Source: Dendrophyllia cribrosa (Eukaryota > Cnidaria > Anthozoa > Scleractinia > Dendrophylliidae). From it: DNA of 64,000 bases. The stretch is from positions 847,501 through 911,500 of the forward strand of contig JAJLRJ010000006.1 of NCBI GenBank assembly GCA_024195265.1. Direction: 5' to 3'. The notes under the pieces were generated by a model that was not told the DNA's origin, searched no databases, and was given only the letters and a program-made list of their open reading frames with translations. The first letter of the stretch is position 1; every line of letters begins with the position of its first letter. Below, piece after piece: positions 22,622 through 33,892 of the stretch. The translations under genes were made by a program, and so were the position numbers.

Positions 22622-25600
22622 ATGTACATGTATAAAGTCTTGGATCATTACACATTGATTAATTGGGACCTAACAATTTACCAGGCTTGCAAGTTACATG
22701 TAGTACAGTCATGTATTAAAAATGTATGGAAAACTCCTGCTTTGGAAAATTTACTATTTTTTCCAGGACCCTGGAAAACTCCTTGCCCCGATTATTCAAA
22801 AGCAGGATAGCACTATCCACCAGATAAATCACTTTCCAGTGGATAAGTGTTAACAAAATCCATACACTAGTATCATTGTGTTATTCGCTGGATAGTGATT
22901 TATCCGGTGGATAGCACTATCCACCTTTTAAACAACCGGGCCCTGGTAAATACAGAAGCTGATGTACATGTACTGCTTTTTCTTTATTGTACTCTACATG
23001 TTCATGTATTTAGACAACTCATGGTATAAGTAATAATATGTTGGATGAATTAGAAGAACTTAGCATTCTAATAAGATTTCTAGTTATTGATAGTCTGTTT
23101 AAGGTTTTTTTAAAAGTAAATTATAATATTGTTAATAATATTTAGATTATTAGCTAATTACAATTTAACCAAACTTCTACATTTGTAAAACCTGGGAGCT
23201 TGTTAGAGAAGAAGGGAGGAGAGGGGGAGGGAGAGTTAATTTTAACAAAGGTTTCATTGAATATATTTAATGCAGACATGTGCAAATTTATTGATTGATG
23301 CCAACTTTATTACAGCTGAAGACAGGATATTTAAATCATGTAATGGCAGTGTTTAGCCGGATTGGTTACACTCGAACACAAGCACACAGTCGGTTATTTG
23401 ACGTCATGTGGGCTCACGATTATCCATTTGGTGAACTTAAAGAAATGCTGCAATCTTTAGAACCACATCAAAAGGTTAGAATTTTTCCTGAAATTGAAAA
23501 TATTTATTTTGTTGTAATAATTATAATACACTTGATTTGGTTAAAATATGATTTTATTATGGCAGAACCCCTCTTAATAAACCACTCAAAATGCCAAAAA
23601 AGATGTTGCCTAGGAAACATGGTTACACCATGTACATGTACTGTAGAAAGGTTTGACTGTCGTATATATACATTTACATTGTAGGAAAGCAGAGATGGCG
23701 CAGTGGTGACGTCTTTCGTCTCTCACCATTGTGGCTTAAGTTTAATATGTCTAATAAATTTTTGTTTGTTGTTGTTGTTGGCCCGGGTTGAGTCCCGGAG
23801 GTCAGATGCCATGTGTGGGTAATAATGTGACTAAGTTTGTTGTTGGTTCTTGTTCATTATTTTAATCTTGATTCTGAAGGTAGCAGGTTTATCAATATCA
23901 TAAACAGAGTTGATAATTTATTTATTGATTGATGTATTTACATGGGACGTACAGTATATCAATATTATTGATTGATTTTTCAAAAGATTTTAAAGATTTC
24001 TAAATATTTTTAAATAACTAATTGATAATATTATGATCCTTTTTTTTCTCATGGTAGATTAATCATTTTCCAGGATCTGGTTATATAACAAACAAAGTTA
24101 GCTTGGCTGTCAATCATTTTCCATTCATCCCTCCAGCCTTCGTGATTCCAAAGGACTCTAGTAAATTTTTAGAAGAGGTAAGTAATATATTAATTTTATT
24201 TTTTTCCAACAGGTTCCTCTTTTACAGTGTGTAATCAAAAATTTAAATGAAGAAGCCATTCCTGGGAAACTATCAAATTAAGCTGACTTTTATGTGGCAA
24301 ATTACATGTACAGCTGTACTTGCCAATATCCATTTTCAGTTTTAACACTTTAAACTTTTAATAATTGTTATGTTTTACAGATTAAAAACCATCCCCAGAA
24401 ATTGTGGGTAGAAAAGAGTAATAACCATAGAGGAATACGCATCAAGTCTCCAAAAGGTACCGGTGCACACTTGAACACGATGAAGTTAATTTTTTATCGT
24501 ATTTCTGAAACTTTCTGCTCTCATTTCAAAAAATTAAAAGTTGTTTTTCGGGATTTTTCTGAACTGGTTAAAAGCGATTTCAAATTGATGTATCGGCCAG
24601 TTTAACTGGCCTTCTTCAGAAAATTACATGTAAGAAAATAAAAGTCAATATGGTGGACTGATGTTTCTGCTTTCTAACCGCACTTTGAGACATCAAGCGT
24701 CGATTTAAAATTGCTTTTAACCTAAGATGAATCCTGAAAAACAACTTTTAATTTTAGTTCATTTTTAAAGTGCAATAATTGCATCTGGAGAGTAGACTGT
24801 TCACAGTATTTCCCCTTGTGTTTGTTGAGTATGCAATCATTGAGTTTGCACCAAATGGGAAGAGTAAACGACACTGTTTAGGGGGTCTTGGAGAGTGTTT
24901 TTAGCACACTGTGACATAAAAAGCTGGTTTTATAGTCCATTGCCATTTCTGTTTTTTTGTTTTCTTAATCTTCGATTCTCTTTATTTTTCTTTCTTTTCA
25001 ACAGACATTGATATTAACAAGGGATCTGATGAACATTTTGTCCAGGAGTACATTGCCAATCCCTTTCTTGTTGATAAACGGAAATTTGATATTGGACTTT
25101 ATGTTGCTCTTACATCCATTGATCCTTTGAGGGTTTATGTTTATGAACCAGAAGTTCTAATTAGGTAATGGCATGTTTTTAATTGCATGAATCTGTATTT
25201 ATTTTGTTAATTTAAAATAAAATGTTTTACTAGGATTTGAGTTTTTTTCATTATTGAAAGATTTTTTTGAGCCAAGTTGCCCAAGAGACTGGCATTTACA
25301 GGTATCTTGTTATACCTGTAGTTGAAGTTCTTCTAGTGACCAAGTCTCAGCGACCAACTCCCTTCAGCAACCCGACTCTCACAAAATCCTGTTCACTTAC
25401 ATTCTCACGTATTAAACTTCTGTAATTGAAAGGTCTTGTAAGTAAGGTCCCAGCTCTACATGTAGTTGTGATCATAATTCCCAAATCTCCTAGGTGGTAA
25501 CTTACCAGAACTTTGCCTGTATTAATGTGCCTCTCCCAGGAGAGGTGCTTGTCTATCATAGAGTAATACCTCAAGGATTAGTTTCTCAGTTACCCCAGGG

Positions 25601-28600
25601 ATTGTTTATGAGTTGCCCTAAGGATTTGTTTGTCAGTCACCCCAGGGATTGTTTATGAGTTGCCCTAGGGATTTGCTTGTCAGTTACCCCAAGGATTGTT
25701 TGTAAGTTAGCCCGGGGATTCTGTTTGTCAGCTCCCATTAAAATACATCCTAGTGGATAGAGACAAGTGCAGCCAAGTTTCTAGCTCCACATAATTTGTG
25801 GCAGAAGACCAGGTTCAAGAAACCAAAACTGTAAGATCAAAATTAATTAGCACTGTGCAACCATCCCACCACATTACTCATGTGCAGTGTTTTTTTTCTT
25901 GTGCAGGTTCTGTGAGAAGGATTATTATCCGTTCAATCCAGAGGATACACAGCAGTATGTTGTGGAAGATGCATACACTCAGCCTTGGGAGGTATTGCCA
26001 TGCACAGATGTATATTTGTTTAGTGGTACAGCTGTATTGGTTTATAGCATCGCTTCCCGTAACACTCTGCCCACTGCCAGTAGACAATGCAAGCTGCTGA
26101 CCGTGTGACCTGGTGTCAAACAGTCCAACAGGCCATCTTGTTCCTTGAGGACAACTGCAGGGCCAGTATAGAGGAGAAGATGTACACAAACATTCACAAA
26201 AGAACTCTGACACTTCAGCACTGACCTGACCTTCACCTGCAGACACTGCTTCAGGGCCTGCCGGTTCCATATAGGCTTCATCAGTCATCAGCAGGTCTGC
26301 AGCATACCTGGATCACCACTGTATTCCTGATCTTCATACGCAAAGCCAAGCCATGATCGGCCCCAAAGCTGTCAATAATGGCTGGGGTCTGGGATTTTCC
26401 CAAGCTATTATGTATTTTATCCCTGACTGACTGACAACACCTGCAGAGACCAATTTTTCCTGGTGTCTTTCTTCACTTTCCCACCTACATGTACAGTGTA
26501 CCCACATGACCAGTCTTTTTACATGCATATAAATTTACAATCCCCCATAGTCTTCTGACAACTTTTCTGAGTTGGTTGGAATTCTTTGGATTTCACTTAA
26601 TATCTGATCCAGACATATTTCACCCATTTTTAGTTGCCATCTCTGAGGAAATTCTGGCAGAAAGGAAAATTCAGTCGGAAACAGCTACTAAACACATATC
26701 TTAAACAACAGGGTAGGGCCATTTGTTCTCACTTTTTCTTGTAAAGCATAATAAACAGTACCGCAGGAATTAAGAGTCCACATTACACAACTCAATTTTT
26801 GAGACTGGCAGTTGGAGGTTATAATTAATAAATGATGATTACAGTGTAACAGTCTGTTGGATGGATATTTCAAGACGTGTACACAACACACACCCTAAAT
26901 ATCCAAATTGACACAATAAGAGGCACATATACACAAACAAAATAACTTACTTTATTAACATCAATTATTGAGTTTACTCTTATATCAAGAGTTTACAGTA
27001 GGTCAGATTCATGACTTCTCCAACTGACACACAGGGTGAAGCTCAAACTTACTCTGCCTTCCTTTTTGCAGGGAAAGATGTTGATAAAATGTGGAGCGAT
27101 ATTTACAGAGCAATCGTAGAGGTAACAGTTAATTCATGATTGGGTGTGTTTCTTCTGAATTACAATGCTTGTGCAAGTTTGTTAGAAGAACTCATTAATT
27201 CATTGAGTGCTCCTTAGTCAAAAGTCGTATTGTTAAGAAACAATATTTACATGTAATATCCTTTAAAGTTAAAGAGCTTTGGGAGTGACAACTCTACTTC
27301 ATTCCCAGGTCTCTTACCAGGCGACAAGAGCGATTAGGTTCCAGGTGGTGCGTGTATATTACAACTCCCTATTGACTATTATAGCATAAGGGAGACTATG
27401 TATAATTATTTGGAGACTTATTGGTGTGTTAACATGAAGTATATACTCCCCAGGTGCACATATGATCCAGTGGAGATGAAAATGTTTTGTTCTGTTTATT
27501 TTTAATTTTTTGTGTTCTCTCAGGTTTATTTAAGAAAGGAACCAGATATTATAAGTGCTGGCGCATCGTATAGATCCACAAGGTAAAAATTCTTTCAATT
27601 ATTTTCTATTCAAACACCTAACAGTGGCAAAGTTAACAATCACGAGCAGTGCTACTCAAAAGCTTTGATTTGATTGGTCACCAGACTGCACAGTCTCACT
27701 GTTTCTCATAAAGATCAGTATGTTGGCCTTAACCATTTTATATACATGTACATGTATTCTAGTTTTTTTAGCTTCCAATACCTAACAGTGTAAAAAAATA
27801 AAATAAACAGTGTATGTTTTAACCGATGTACAGTTTCCTTTTATTCACCTTTCACATCGCAGTATAGTTTTAGTCCTAGTGTTCTCACTAGTTTAGTATT
27901 TAGTGTTAGCTGTATTTTTAATTTTTAACTTATTATTGTAAATTGCTATAATTAGTATTGAGGGCCACTTGTTTGTCAGTCTCCGACTGTAAAGTGTTTT
28001 TATTCAGGCTCCCGCCGTTTGTTTGTCTTCTTGTGGACTTCTTGCACCAAAGAAAATAGGAGACAAATAAGACTGTTCACAGTCAAATTAGTCACATTGC
28101 CCTAACCTAGTAGAGTTAGCTTGGTGCCACCCTCTTTAAAAATTGTTATTTTTTATTTATTGAAACGAATCGCTAGTTTCGACATCTACAGACTCAAATG
28201 TAAGGCTTATATATCAAGTGCCTCAAGTACATAATTATATGACTCTAGAAAAATGATCTGCATTTTTAGACACATTTGTTGGAACAGATCTGATGTTCTC
28301 TCCCCTCTCAATGTTGGTTTTCAGGATTGGATCACAGAATCATCAAATTCAACACTGGGAGGGGGAAAGACGGACTGTAAATTGGAAAATGAGTGTCGCA
28401 TGAGGTGTACCAACGTAACGTGTTTAGAATTGTAGTATAAAATCCCAGTAGAAACGTAGGGTGCTGAAACGTTTAACTCATGCCGATTTTTTTCCCTGCA
28501 GAAATTTCTTTGAGATGGTTCGTTTTGATTTTATTCTGGATGCCGACATGAAAGTGTGGCTGATGGAGGTAACCCTGCATTATGTCTGTACTCTTTTGCA

Positions 28601-31600
28601 TGAATGACACAATTGAGGATTAATCAAATGCATTATTATTGTATACGTTTGTAGGTGAACATGTCTCCTAACTTGTCTTCAGCAGCGCACAATGACAACA
28701 AACTCATGTATGAACAGGTACGTTCGTTTTTATTAGTATCCTCCTCCACCTACGTCAGCTACGTTGACACTCAATTAAAGCCATTTAGAAATAGTTACTG
28801 ACTGGCTGATAACTTAGTAAGAGTTCTAACTTTTGAGTCTGTGGATGAAATCCTAAAGTGTGACCATTCAAATGAGCAATACTTTCCTATGGTACTGTTT
28901 ATTGTGCCGTACAAGGTGATTCTAACTTTTGAGTCTGTGGATGAAATCCTAGAGTGTGACTATTCAAATAAAAGCTATTGACCAGTACTTTCCTGTGGTG
29001 TGCTGTATATTATGCTGTAGAAGGTGGTTCTAATGTTTGAGTTTGTAGATAAAATCCTTTAAGTGTGACCATACAAAGTGAAAGCTATTTAGCATTGCTT
29101 TCTCTTTCTGCTGTTTAGTCTAAAGAATCGGACACTTTCTCGTCGTAGCCCCTGTTCTCCCCTGCGCCCGTCAGGGGGTAGGGCGAGGTGAAACCGTATT
29201 GCCATCTGACACTTCTGTTAGTTTATTTGTTAGCAATCTTTTACAAGACGTAATTTGGTAGTTTTTTTTTTCAGCTTTAACCTTGACCGGTATTAGAAGT
29301 CAGAACGTTAATGCTTGAGTTGCGATATTTTCAGGTTGTATTCAATCTTCTTGGTTTAGTGGGCGTGGCAACTAAACTTGACCACAGCTTAAAGTACAGG
29401 TAAGATAACTCATCAAGTTTAGTCAAGCAGTTAAGAATAAAAACAAAATTATTGTCTTATGCTTTGCCTTCGTAGTTCTCCTGCGGAAAAAGATATGCTA
29501 GTAAGCGATCAAGATACTCAGATTTTGTACGAGACCTGTGCAAGTAAAGAATGTTCTCAGAGCTGTTATAGTGAGGTGGGTATCCTGTGTGTCGCTTGAC
29601 GGACATAGCATTTTCACTCGTTCCTTTTTCGTTTAGTCCAAGAGAGCTGATCCTTGTTATTTAATTCTTCCTCAGTGGTAAATCTCCGTCAACATTTCGG
29701 CGGTTTGAAGCATTGACAAAAACGGTTTTCGTTTACGTTTGCTTATTACACAACATTTTTACAACTTAATTTCGCGATTTTGGAATGACGGCGTTTTTTA
29801 CTAATAAAATTCTCGCGAAGTTGTTAAATCCTTGAAAATGTCTTCTAATAAATAAGCAACTTTCTTTGTGGACACATTACATTTTAGGTAAAATTTTCTG
29901 TAATTGGGCACTTCAGCATGGTACTGTCCTCACAAGCTCGAGCTTCGCTTAGGACACATGCGTTGTTTAAGCCTAAGATTTAACGAGACTCTATATTCTT
30001 TAACATGACTTACTTTCCATTTTAAAAACGTTTACAGTCCCTTTCATTAACTAGCTGGCAGTGTTAAACTGAGCGTCAATGCAGGGCTGCAAATAATTAT
30101 TTTTCTTGAAAGGACATATGTCCGACTTGGGCACCATTTTGGTCGGACAAACGAAAAATTTGGTCGGACATCACATTATATACCATGCATTACAACGGGC
30201 ATACATGACGTATTCAATGCTCAAGGGTTTGCAATGCATTATAGGGCGATTTCAAACACGGTCAGCCATTTACAAGTTTTCCGGACATAATAGGGAGCTT
30301 AAGCAACCACGACGGCGACGGCAGCGAGAACGGCACAAAACAATAGGTTTAATGAGCGAAAACAATGCCTGTGCACGTGCGTTTTACATTTTGGTACATT
30401 TCCTTGCCGTTCCCTGCAAAACAACAACGTCAAATGATCAAATTGTACGTTTTGTGGAAAACGTGAACACACGACGGTCAATTTTCCTTTCTCCATTTGA
30501 ACGGGAAAGCCATCCCTTCAAATTCAGCTCCTGGACAATCCAGTCACATTAGACAAACTAAACAAATTGGAACAACTGCAAAGTAGTTCAAAATAGCGCG
30601 AATCCTTTTTTCAACTGACGTTTTCCTTGGCGTTGCCGTCATCGTTGCTTAAGCTCCCTAATGTCCGACCACGGTTGCGATTTCGTTGGACATTGGCAAA
30701 TTTTGGTCGGCCATTGTCCGATGACCGACTGTTATTTGCAGCCCTGCAATGCGTCCTCATGCTTGACGTCATGTATTTCATTATTCCATGTTTTATAGAA
30801 ATACTTGTTGTCTCTTGTTCCATAGAACTGTCGTTTATGTTACCCATGTCTAAGAGAGAATGAGCGAGAGTTTATCAAAGCCGCATATTTAGAGCACAAT
30901 CACCGGGGAGGATACCGCAGGGTATATCCTCCTCCTATGGTAAATATCTTTTGTTTTGCTTTTGTTTTCGTGTTTGCTTTTTGAGCGGTTTCCAACTCGT
31001 GTCGTAAAACTAAAACCGAAGTAATCACTCTGGCCAATCACAACAGCCATAAACAGTCCAGTGAACCAATGAGAACTCGAAGCAAATACATGTAGCGGGC
31101 GCCATGCAAGTGCGGGAAAACGCGTGCGAGTAAAGGTGGATTTCCACTGTCGCGTTTTTGCCTACGCACGTTAACGTACGTAAAAATTTTTAACGTACGT
31201 AAAAATGAAATTTTACGCGCGTAACTACGTGCGTTGACTTTACGTTGTCCAATTTCCAGTGCCGCGTTTTTTTCTAGGTTTTTACGTACGTTATACGCAC
31301 GTAAAGGCACGTAGCCCTCGCGAGCGTTTTCGGAAAAGTTGAACTGGGTTCAACTTTTTCGCGGATGTCTGCGTTTACGCGGCGATTTAACCAATGGCAA
31401 TTTCGGATTTTGTCACATGACACCAACTCCATGTAGACGCCATTTTGTTTTATCTGCTTTACATATTCCTGTAGTGCAATCCACAATGCATCGCACACCT
31501 CAGGAATTATTCTACTCACGGTTGTATGGCCAAGGCGGTAGCTAAATGATATCGTCTGTAAGGAATCACCAGTAGCTAGAAATCGAAGAGTAACAGCGAG

Positions 31601-33004
31601 ACGTTCACCGGGACTGATTGGCTCACGATACAAGGATTTCTTAGACAGCATCGGTCCCACAAGAGAAAGAAGGTGGTCAAATCTTTCAGGTGTCATCCGG
31701 AAGTATTTATAAAATGACTCGTGGTCATTTTCGCGCATTTCTTGCACTAGAGTGTGGTATTCCCCCACTTGAAACCGATTTTGAAATAGCTCTCTGATCC
31801 GAAATCTTTTCCGATATTTTTGTCGTCTTTTTCGTCTCTGTCTAAGGTACAACAGGAGAAAGAACCGCTTGTTTATAACGGCGGCCATTACTTTAGCGGC
31901 AAATAACCTTTTCGCGCCAAAATTTCAGGATGGCAGGTATTTACGTACGTTTAACGTACGTAAAACGGAAACGTTTTTTATTATTTTTTACGCAACAGTG
32001 GAAATTGGTAACGTAAGTTTTTTTAACGCACGTTTTACGTACGTAAATTTTTACGCGACAGTGGAAATCCACCTTAAGTCACGATTGGTTTTGGTTTTAC
32101 TTCTGATTGGTTGAGAAAGTGGCGCGAGATTTTTTGGCCAATCACAAGGTGAGCAATGTAAAACCAAAGCAATTGCTAAATTTCTTTCGACAATTAACTG
32201 AAAAGGCTCTACTTTTTTTTTTTCACCAACAACGTAACGTGACTATTAACCTGCGTTGCTGGTGAAATTGTTCGCTCAAAGGCAAATTTGACTCAGCGTG
32301 GAAGCCGGATACTTCAACCCACCTCCTTCACACTGTGAATTAATTTTAATCAGTATTTTTTGTTCGCAGAAAATATCGCAAGCTACGTATGCTCCAACCC
32401 TCAACAAAACTAGTTGAGAGAAACGCAAAATGGGTGATGGGGGGGGGGGGGGGGGGGGGGGGTAGAGAAAAGACTTTGCCAAGTAAGAATTATCACGATC
32501 AGCGCAACAGTGTTGTCCGAGGTTGTAGCCCTCCCCTCTTCCCTCCTCCCTCCTTGCTTTTCGTGTCCAAAAGAGGTGATAAGGGGAACGATCGGTTCAA
32601 CAGCGTTGTCCAAGGTTGTAGCTTTCTTTCCGCTTTCTTTCGTTGAGTGCTTCTGTGTAGATTCACTAAGCGATGACACAGTGGCAACCGCAAAATTTGT
32701 TATAGAACAACATAGGGCCGAGTTAACAGTTAGTCAGAAGGCAGTCAGTCAGTCAGTCAGTCAGTCAATCAGACAGTCAGACAGTCAGTCAGACAGTAAG
32801 TTAAGCTTAATATTCGTTTATAATGCCCTCTAGAGTTCATCTCATATTTATAACACGATTGCTTATTGCATGTTCCTTGCTTTACAGACTGAAACTGGGG
32901 AGACAAGAAAGGGTAGCCCTGCGTTGAGCCTGAGTTCGTCCAATCAGTTGATGTTTCAGTGGTTTAAAGCCATGTGTCAACACGATATGTCTTGGTGTGC
33001 TTAA
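22029..33004 (+). CDS. Membrane-anchored tubulin-tyrosine-ligase-like enzyme (TTLL15-type)
   Basis: Fifteen exons join in frame to 492 aa: 22029-22193, 23316-23474, 24058-24177, 24381-24456, 25005-25164, 25907-25991, 26634-26712, 27072-27121, 27524-27582, 28502-28568, 28655-28717, 29335-29399, 29476-29575, 30826-30939, 32888-33004. All have AG/GT borders and matching phases. The start was chosen because the ATG at 22029 heads a hydrophobic anchor (MYLMVGCLCFGVLLILINIY, residues 6-25). The TTL/ATP-grasp domain covers about residues 60-385: HRGIRIKSP (nucleotide loop), QEYIANPFLVDKRKFDIGLY, and the metal-binding VRFDFILDAD...WLMEVNMSPN. TTLL enzymes ligate amino acids (Glu, Gly or Tyr) to tubulin or other proteins. 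A TM segment before the domain fits ttll-15-like members. Residues about 402-425 carry six cysteines. The substrate is unknown. Confidence 0.88.
22262..22622. mobile_element. Probable LINE 3' end with ATT tail in TTLL intron 1
   Basis: Starts near a GATA run (22280-22296) and ends in atgaaataaagttgatta followed by about ten ATT units (22586-22620). An AATAAA-like signal just before a simple ATT tail is typical of CR1/L2 and related retrotransposon 3' ends. No coding part is left. Confidence 0.5.
22785..22943. mobile_element. MITE in TTLL intron 1
   Basis: About 160 bp with long imperfect terminal inverted repeats: cattcaaaag-like, ggatagcactatccacc and agataaatcactttccag on the left, and ggatagtgatttatccgg, ggatagcactatccacc and aaacaaccgggc on the right. 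The phrase ggatagcactatccacc is itself palindromic. The family looks common in corals (recollection, not checked). Confidence 0.8.
23690..23870 (+). mobile_element. tRNA-derived SINE with a short insertion
   Basis: A box A-like stretch (gatggcgcagtggtgac) and a box B-like stretch (cccgggttgagtcccgg) mark a tRNA-like head, followed by the body gtcagatgccatgtgtgggt. The two boxes are pushed apart by about 46 bp (23736-23781) ending in a GTT run, which looks like a tiny retrotransposon tail inserted in the SINE. It lies in TTLL intron 2. Confidence 0.65.
25575..25735. repeat. Minisatellite, unit about 45-50 bp
   Basis: Repeats of the pattern caccccagggattgtttatg agttgcccta and variants such as gttaccccaaggattgttt, about three to four diverged copies, in TTLL intron 5. 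Confidence 0.75.
28820..29105. repeat. Tandem repeat, unit about 100-110 bp, locus A
   Basis: Three copies of a block containing cttttgagtctgtggatga, gtgtgaccattcaaat and actttcctatggtactgttt, starting at about 28824, 28919 and 29027. The same unit occurs at 33056-33285 and partly at 56440-56550, so it is a dispersed family. This copy lies in TTLL intron 11. Confidence 0.85.
30081..30748. mobile_element. Outer MITE in TTLL intron 13, split by an inner MITE
   Basis: Terminal inverted repeats gcagggctgcaaataa (left) and ttatttgcagccctgc (right), with AAT on both sides as a possible 3-bp target duplication. Internal motifs of the type ggtcggaca recur in both orientations. The element is interrupted by the element at 30291-30660. 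Confidence 0.8.
30291..30660. mobile_element. Inner MITE nested in the outer MITE
   Basis: A 370-bp element with terminal inverted repeats tagggagcttaagcaacc / cgttgcttaagctcccta, extended by gacggcgacggc and its inverse gttgccgtc. The flanks continue the outer element. The open frames across it (30106-30552) are chance. Confidence 0.85.
31134..32074. mobile_element. PIF/Harbinger DNA transposon, internally deleted
   Basis: A 941-bp element with perfect terminal inverted repeats aggtggatttccactgtcgc and its inverse. It is flanked on both sides by TAA (31131-31133 and 32075-32077), the 3-bp TWA-type target duplication of PIF/Harbinger. Subterminal regions repeat acgtacgtaaaa many times. It carries a transposase N-terminal fragment on its minus strand but no DDE core, so it needs a helper element. 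Confidence 0.92.
31274..31888 (-). pseudogene. PIF/Harbinger transposase, N-terminal part only
   Basis: The first about 150 codons read as the N-terminal helical region of Harbinger (HARBI1/DDE_Tnp_4) transposases: RENDHESFYKYFRMTPERFD, GPMLSKKSLYREPISPGERL and RFLATGDSLQTISFSYRLGH with TTVSRII. The frame then runs into non-homologous sequence and the DDE catalytic residues are missing. The ATG at 31888 is near the element's right end, as expected. Confidence 0.85.
32433..32462. repeat. Poly-G tract
   Basis: About 24 consecutive G on the plus strand after atgg, in TTLL intron 14. Similar long G or C tracts occur near 17774, 20229, 35995 and 54222. Confidence 0.95.
32741..32800. repeat. (AGTC)n microsatellite
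   Basis: cagt/cagtcaga-type tetranucleotide repeats over about 60 bp, in TTLL intron 14. Confidence 0.9.
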
Positions 33005-33055
33005 TGGGATAGAGTCGCACATTTTTAAAACGTGGGTACGATTCTAGTGACCTCT

Positions 33056-33285
33056 TAAGTGAAAGCTACTGAGCAGTACTTTCCTGTGGTACTGTTTATT
33101 ATGCTGTACAAGGTGGTTCTAACTTTTGAGTCTGTGAATGAAGTCCTAAAGTGTGACCATTCAATTGAAAGCTACTGAGCAGTACTTTCCTGTGGTGCTG
33201 TTTATTATGCTGTACAAGGTGGTTCTAACTTTTGAGTCTGTGGATGAAATACTAAAGTGTAACCATTCAAATGAAAGCTCTTTTT
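33056..33285. repeat. Tandem repeat, unit about 108 bp, locus B
   Basis: Two copies of the same unit as 28820-29105 (gcagtactttcctgtggt, gtacaaggtggttctaac, gtgtgaccattcaa), located just after the TTLL stop codon and therefore probably within its 3' UTR. Confidence 0.85.
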
Positions 33286-33423
33286 AAGAACTTTCCTATT
33301 TATTTTCCAGTATTTTTTAAATTACAAAAGTATTATATTTTTAATTTTGATTTTGACCACTCGTGGGAGTGACGGTGGACTGGAAATAGCATCACTAAAA
33401 TACTGTTTTCCTGTTTTAGTCAA

Positions 33424-33429
33424 AATAAA
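33424..33429 (+). terminator. Probable poly(A) signal of the TTLL gene
   Basis: AATAAA about 420 bp after the TTLL stop, followed by a GT-rich stretch (gatgtgttgtgtactgttt), which is a usual downstream element. Confidence 0.5.
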
Positions 33430-33742
33430 TTTGATGTGTTGTGTACTGTTTCTGGTCTGATGACGCATCGTTCTCTTGTAGCCTCAAATGTGAATTAAAA
33501 GTTTGTTTGTTGTACTTGTGTTTGGTTGTTTTTTTCTTTTTCGCCCCCCCAAAAAAAGAGAAACCACAGACTTCATCCTAGAGAACAAAGGCGCCTCAAC
33601 AAAAGATCACAGAGCCAATCACTTTATCAACAAAAAACAACAAGGAAACAAAGAAGAAAGCAACAAGGACAAAAAATGAAATTTCCTTTCAGAAACTTTG
33701 AACCAGATAGAGAAAGCCAAAAAAGAAGATTTAAAATATCAT

Positions 33743-33748
33743 TTTATT
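33743..33748 (-). terminator. Probable poly(A) signal of the F-box gene
   Basis: AATAAA on the minus strand about 145 bp after the FBXO22-like stop codon. The two convergent genes would end within about 350 bp of each other. Confidence 0.5.
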
Positions 33749-33892
33749 TTGTTATTTGTTGATTGTGTACATTTTTTAGAGTTGTAGCAGACACAAAATT
33801 CTTCATTTATAAAGCTTAAGTTGAATCACAAATCTTGAGAACCGCACTGTATATATTTTGATATTAACTGTCTAATTAACAGTCTGGCATAT

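Larger units (their letters stand above)
30989..32204. mobile_element. MITE copy 2, split by a Harbinger insertion
   Basis: Flanks 30989-31133 and 32075-32204 together match the element at 5342-5608 in reverse orientation: ccaatcacaac, gaaccaatgagaactcgaag and cgggaaaacgcgtgc on the left, and ggttgagaaagtggcgcgag and aaccaaagcaattgctaaa on the right. The break lies exactly at the TAA duplication of the inserted element. It lies in TTLL intron 14. Confidence 0.8.

Noticed and set aside
25878..26288. 136-codon minus-strand frame over TTLL exon 6
   Set aside because: It is antisense to a verified TTLL exon (FCEKDYYPFNPED) and extends into an intron.
30106..30552. 148-codon plus-strand frame
   Set aside because: It crosses the border of two nested MITEs (30081 and 30291), so it is not a gene.
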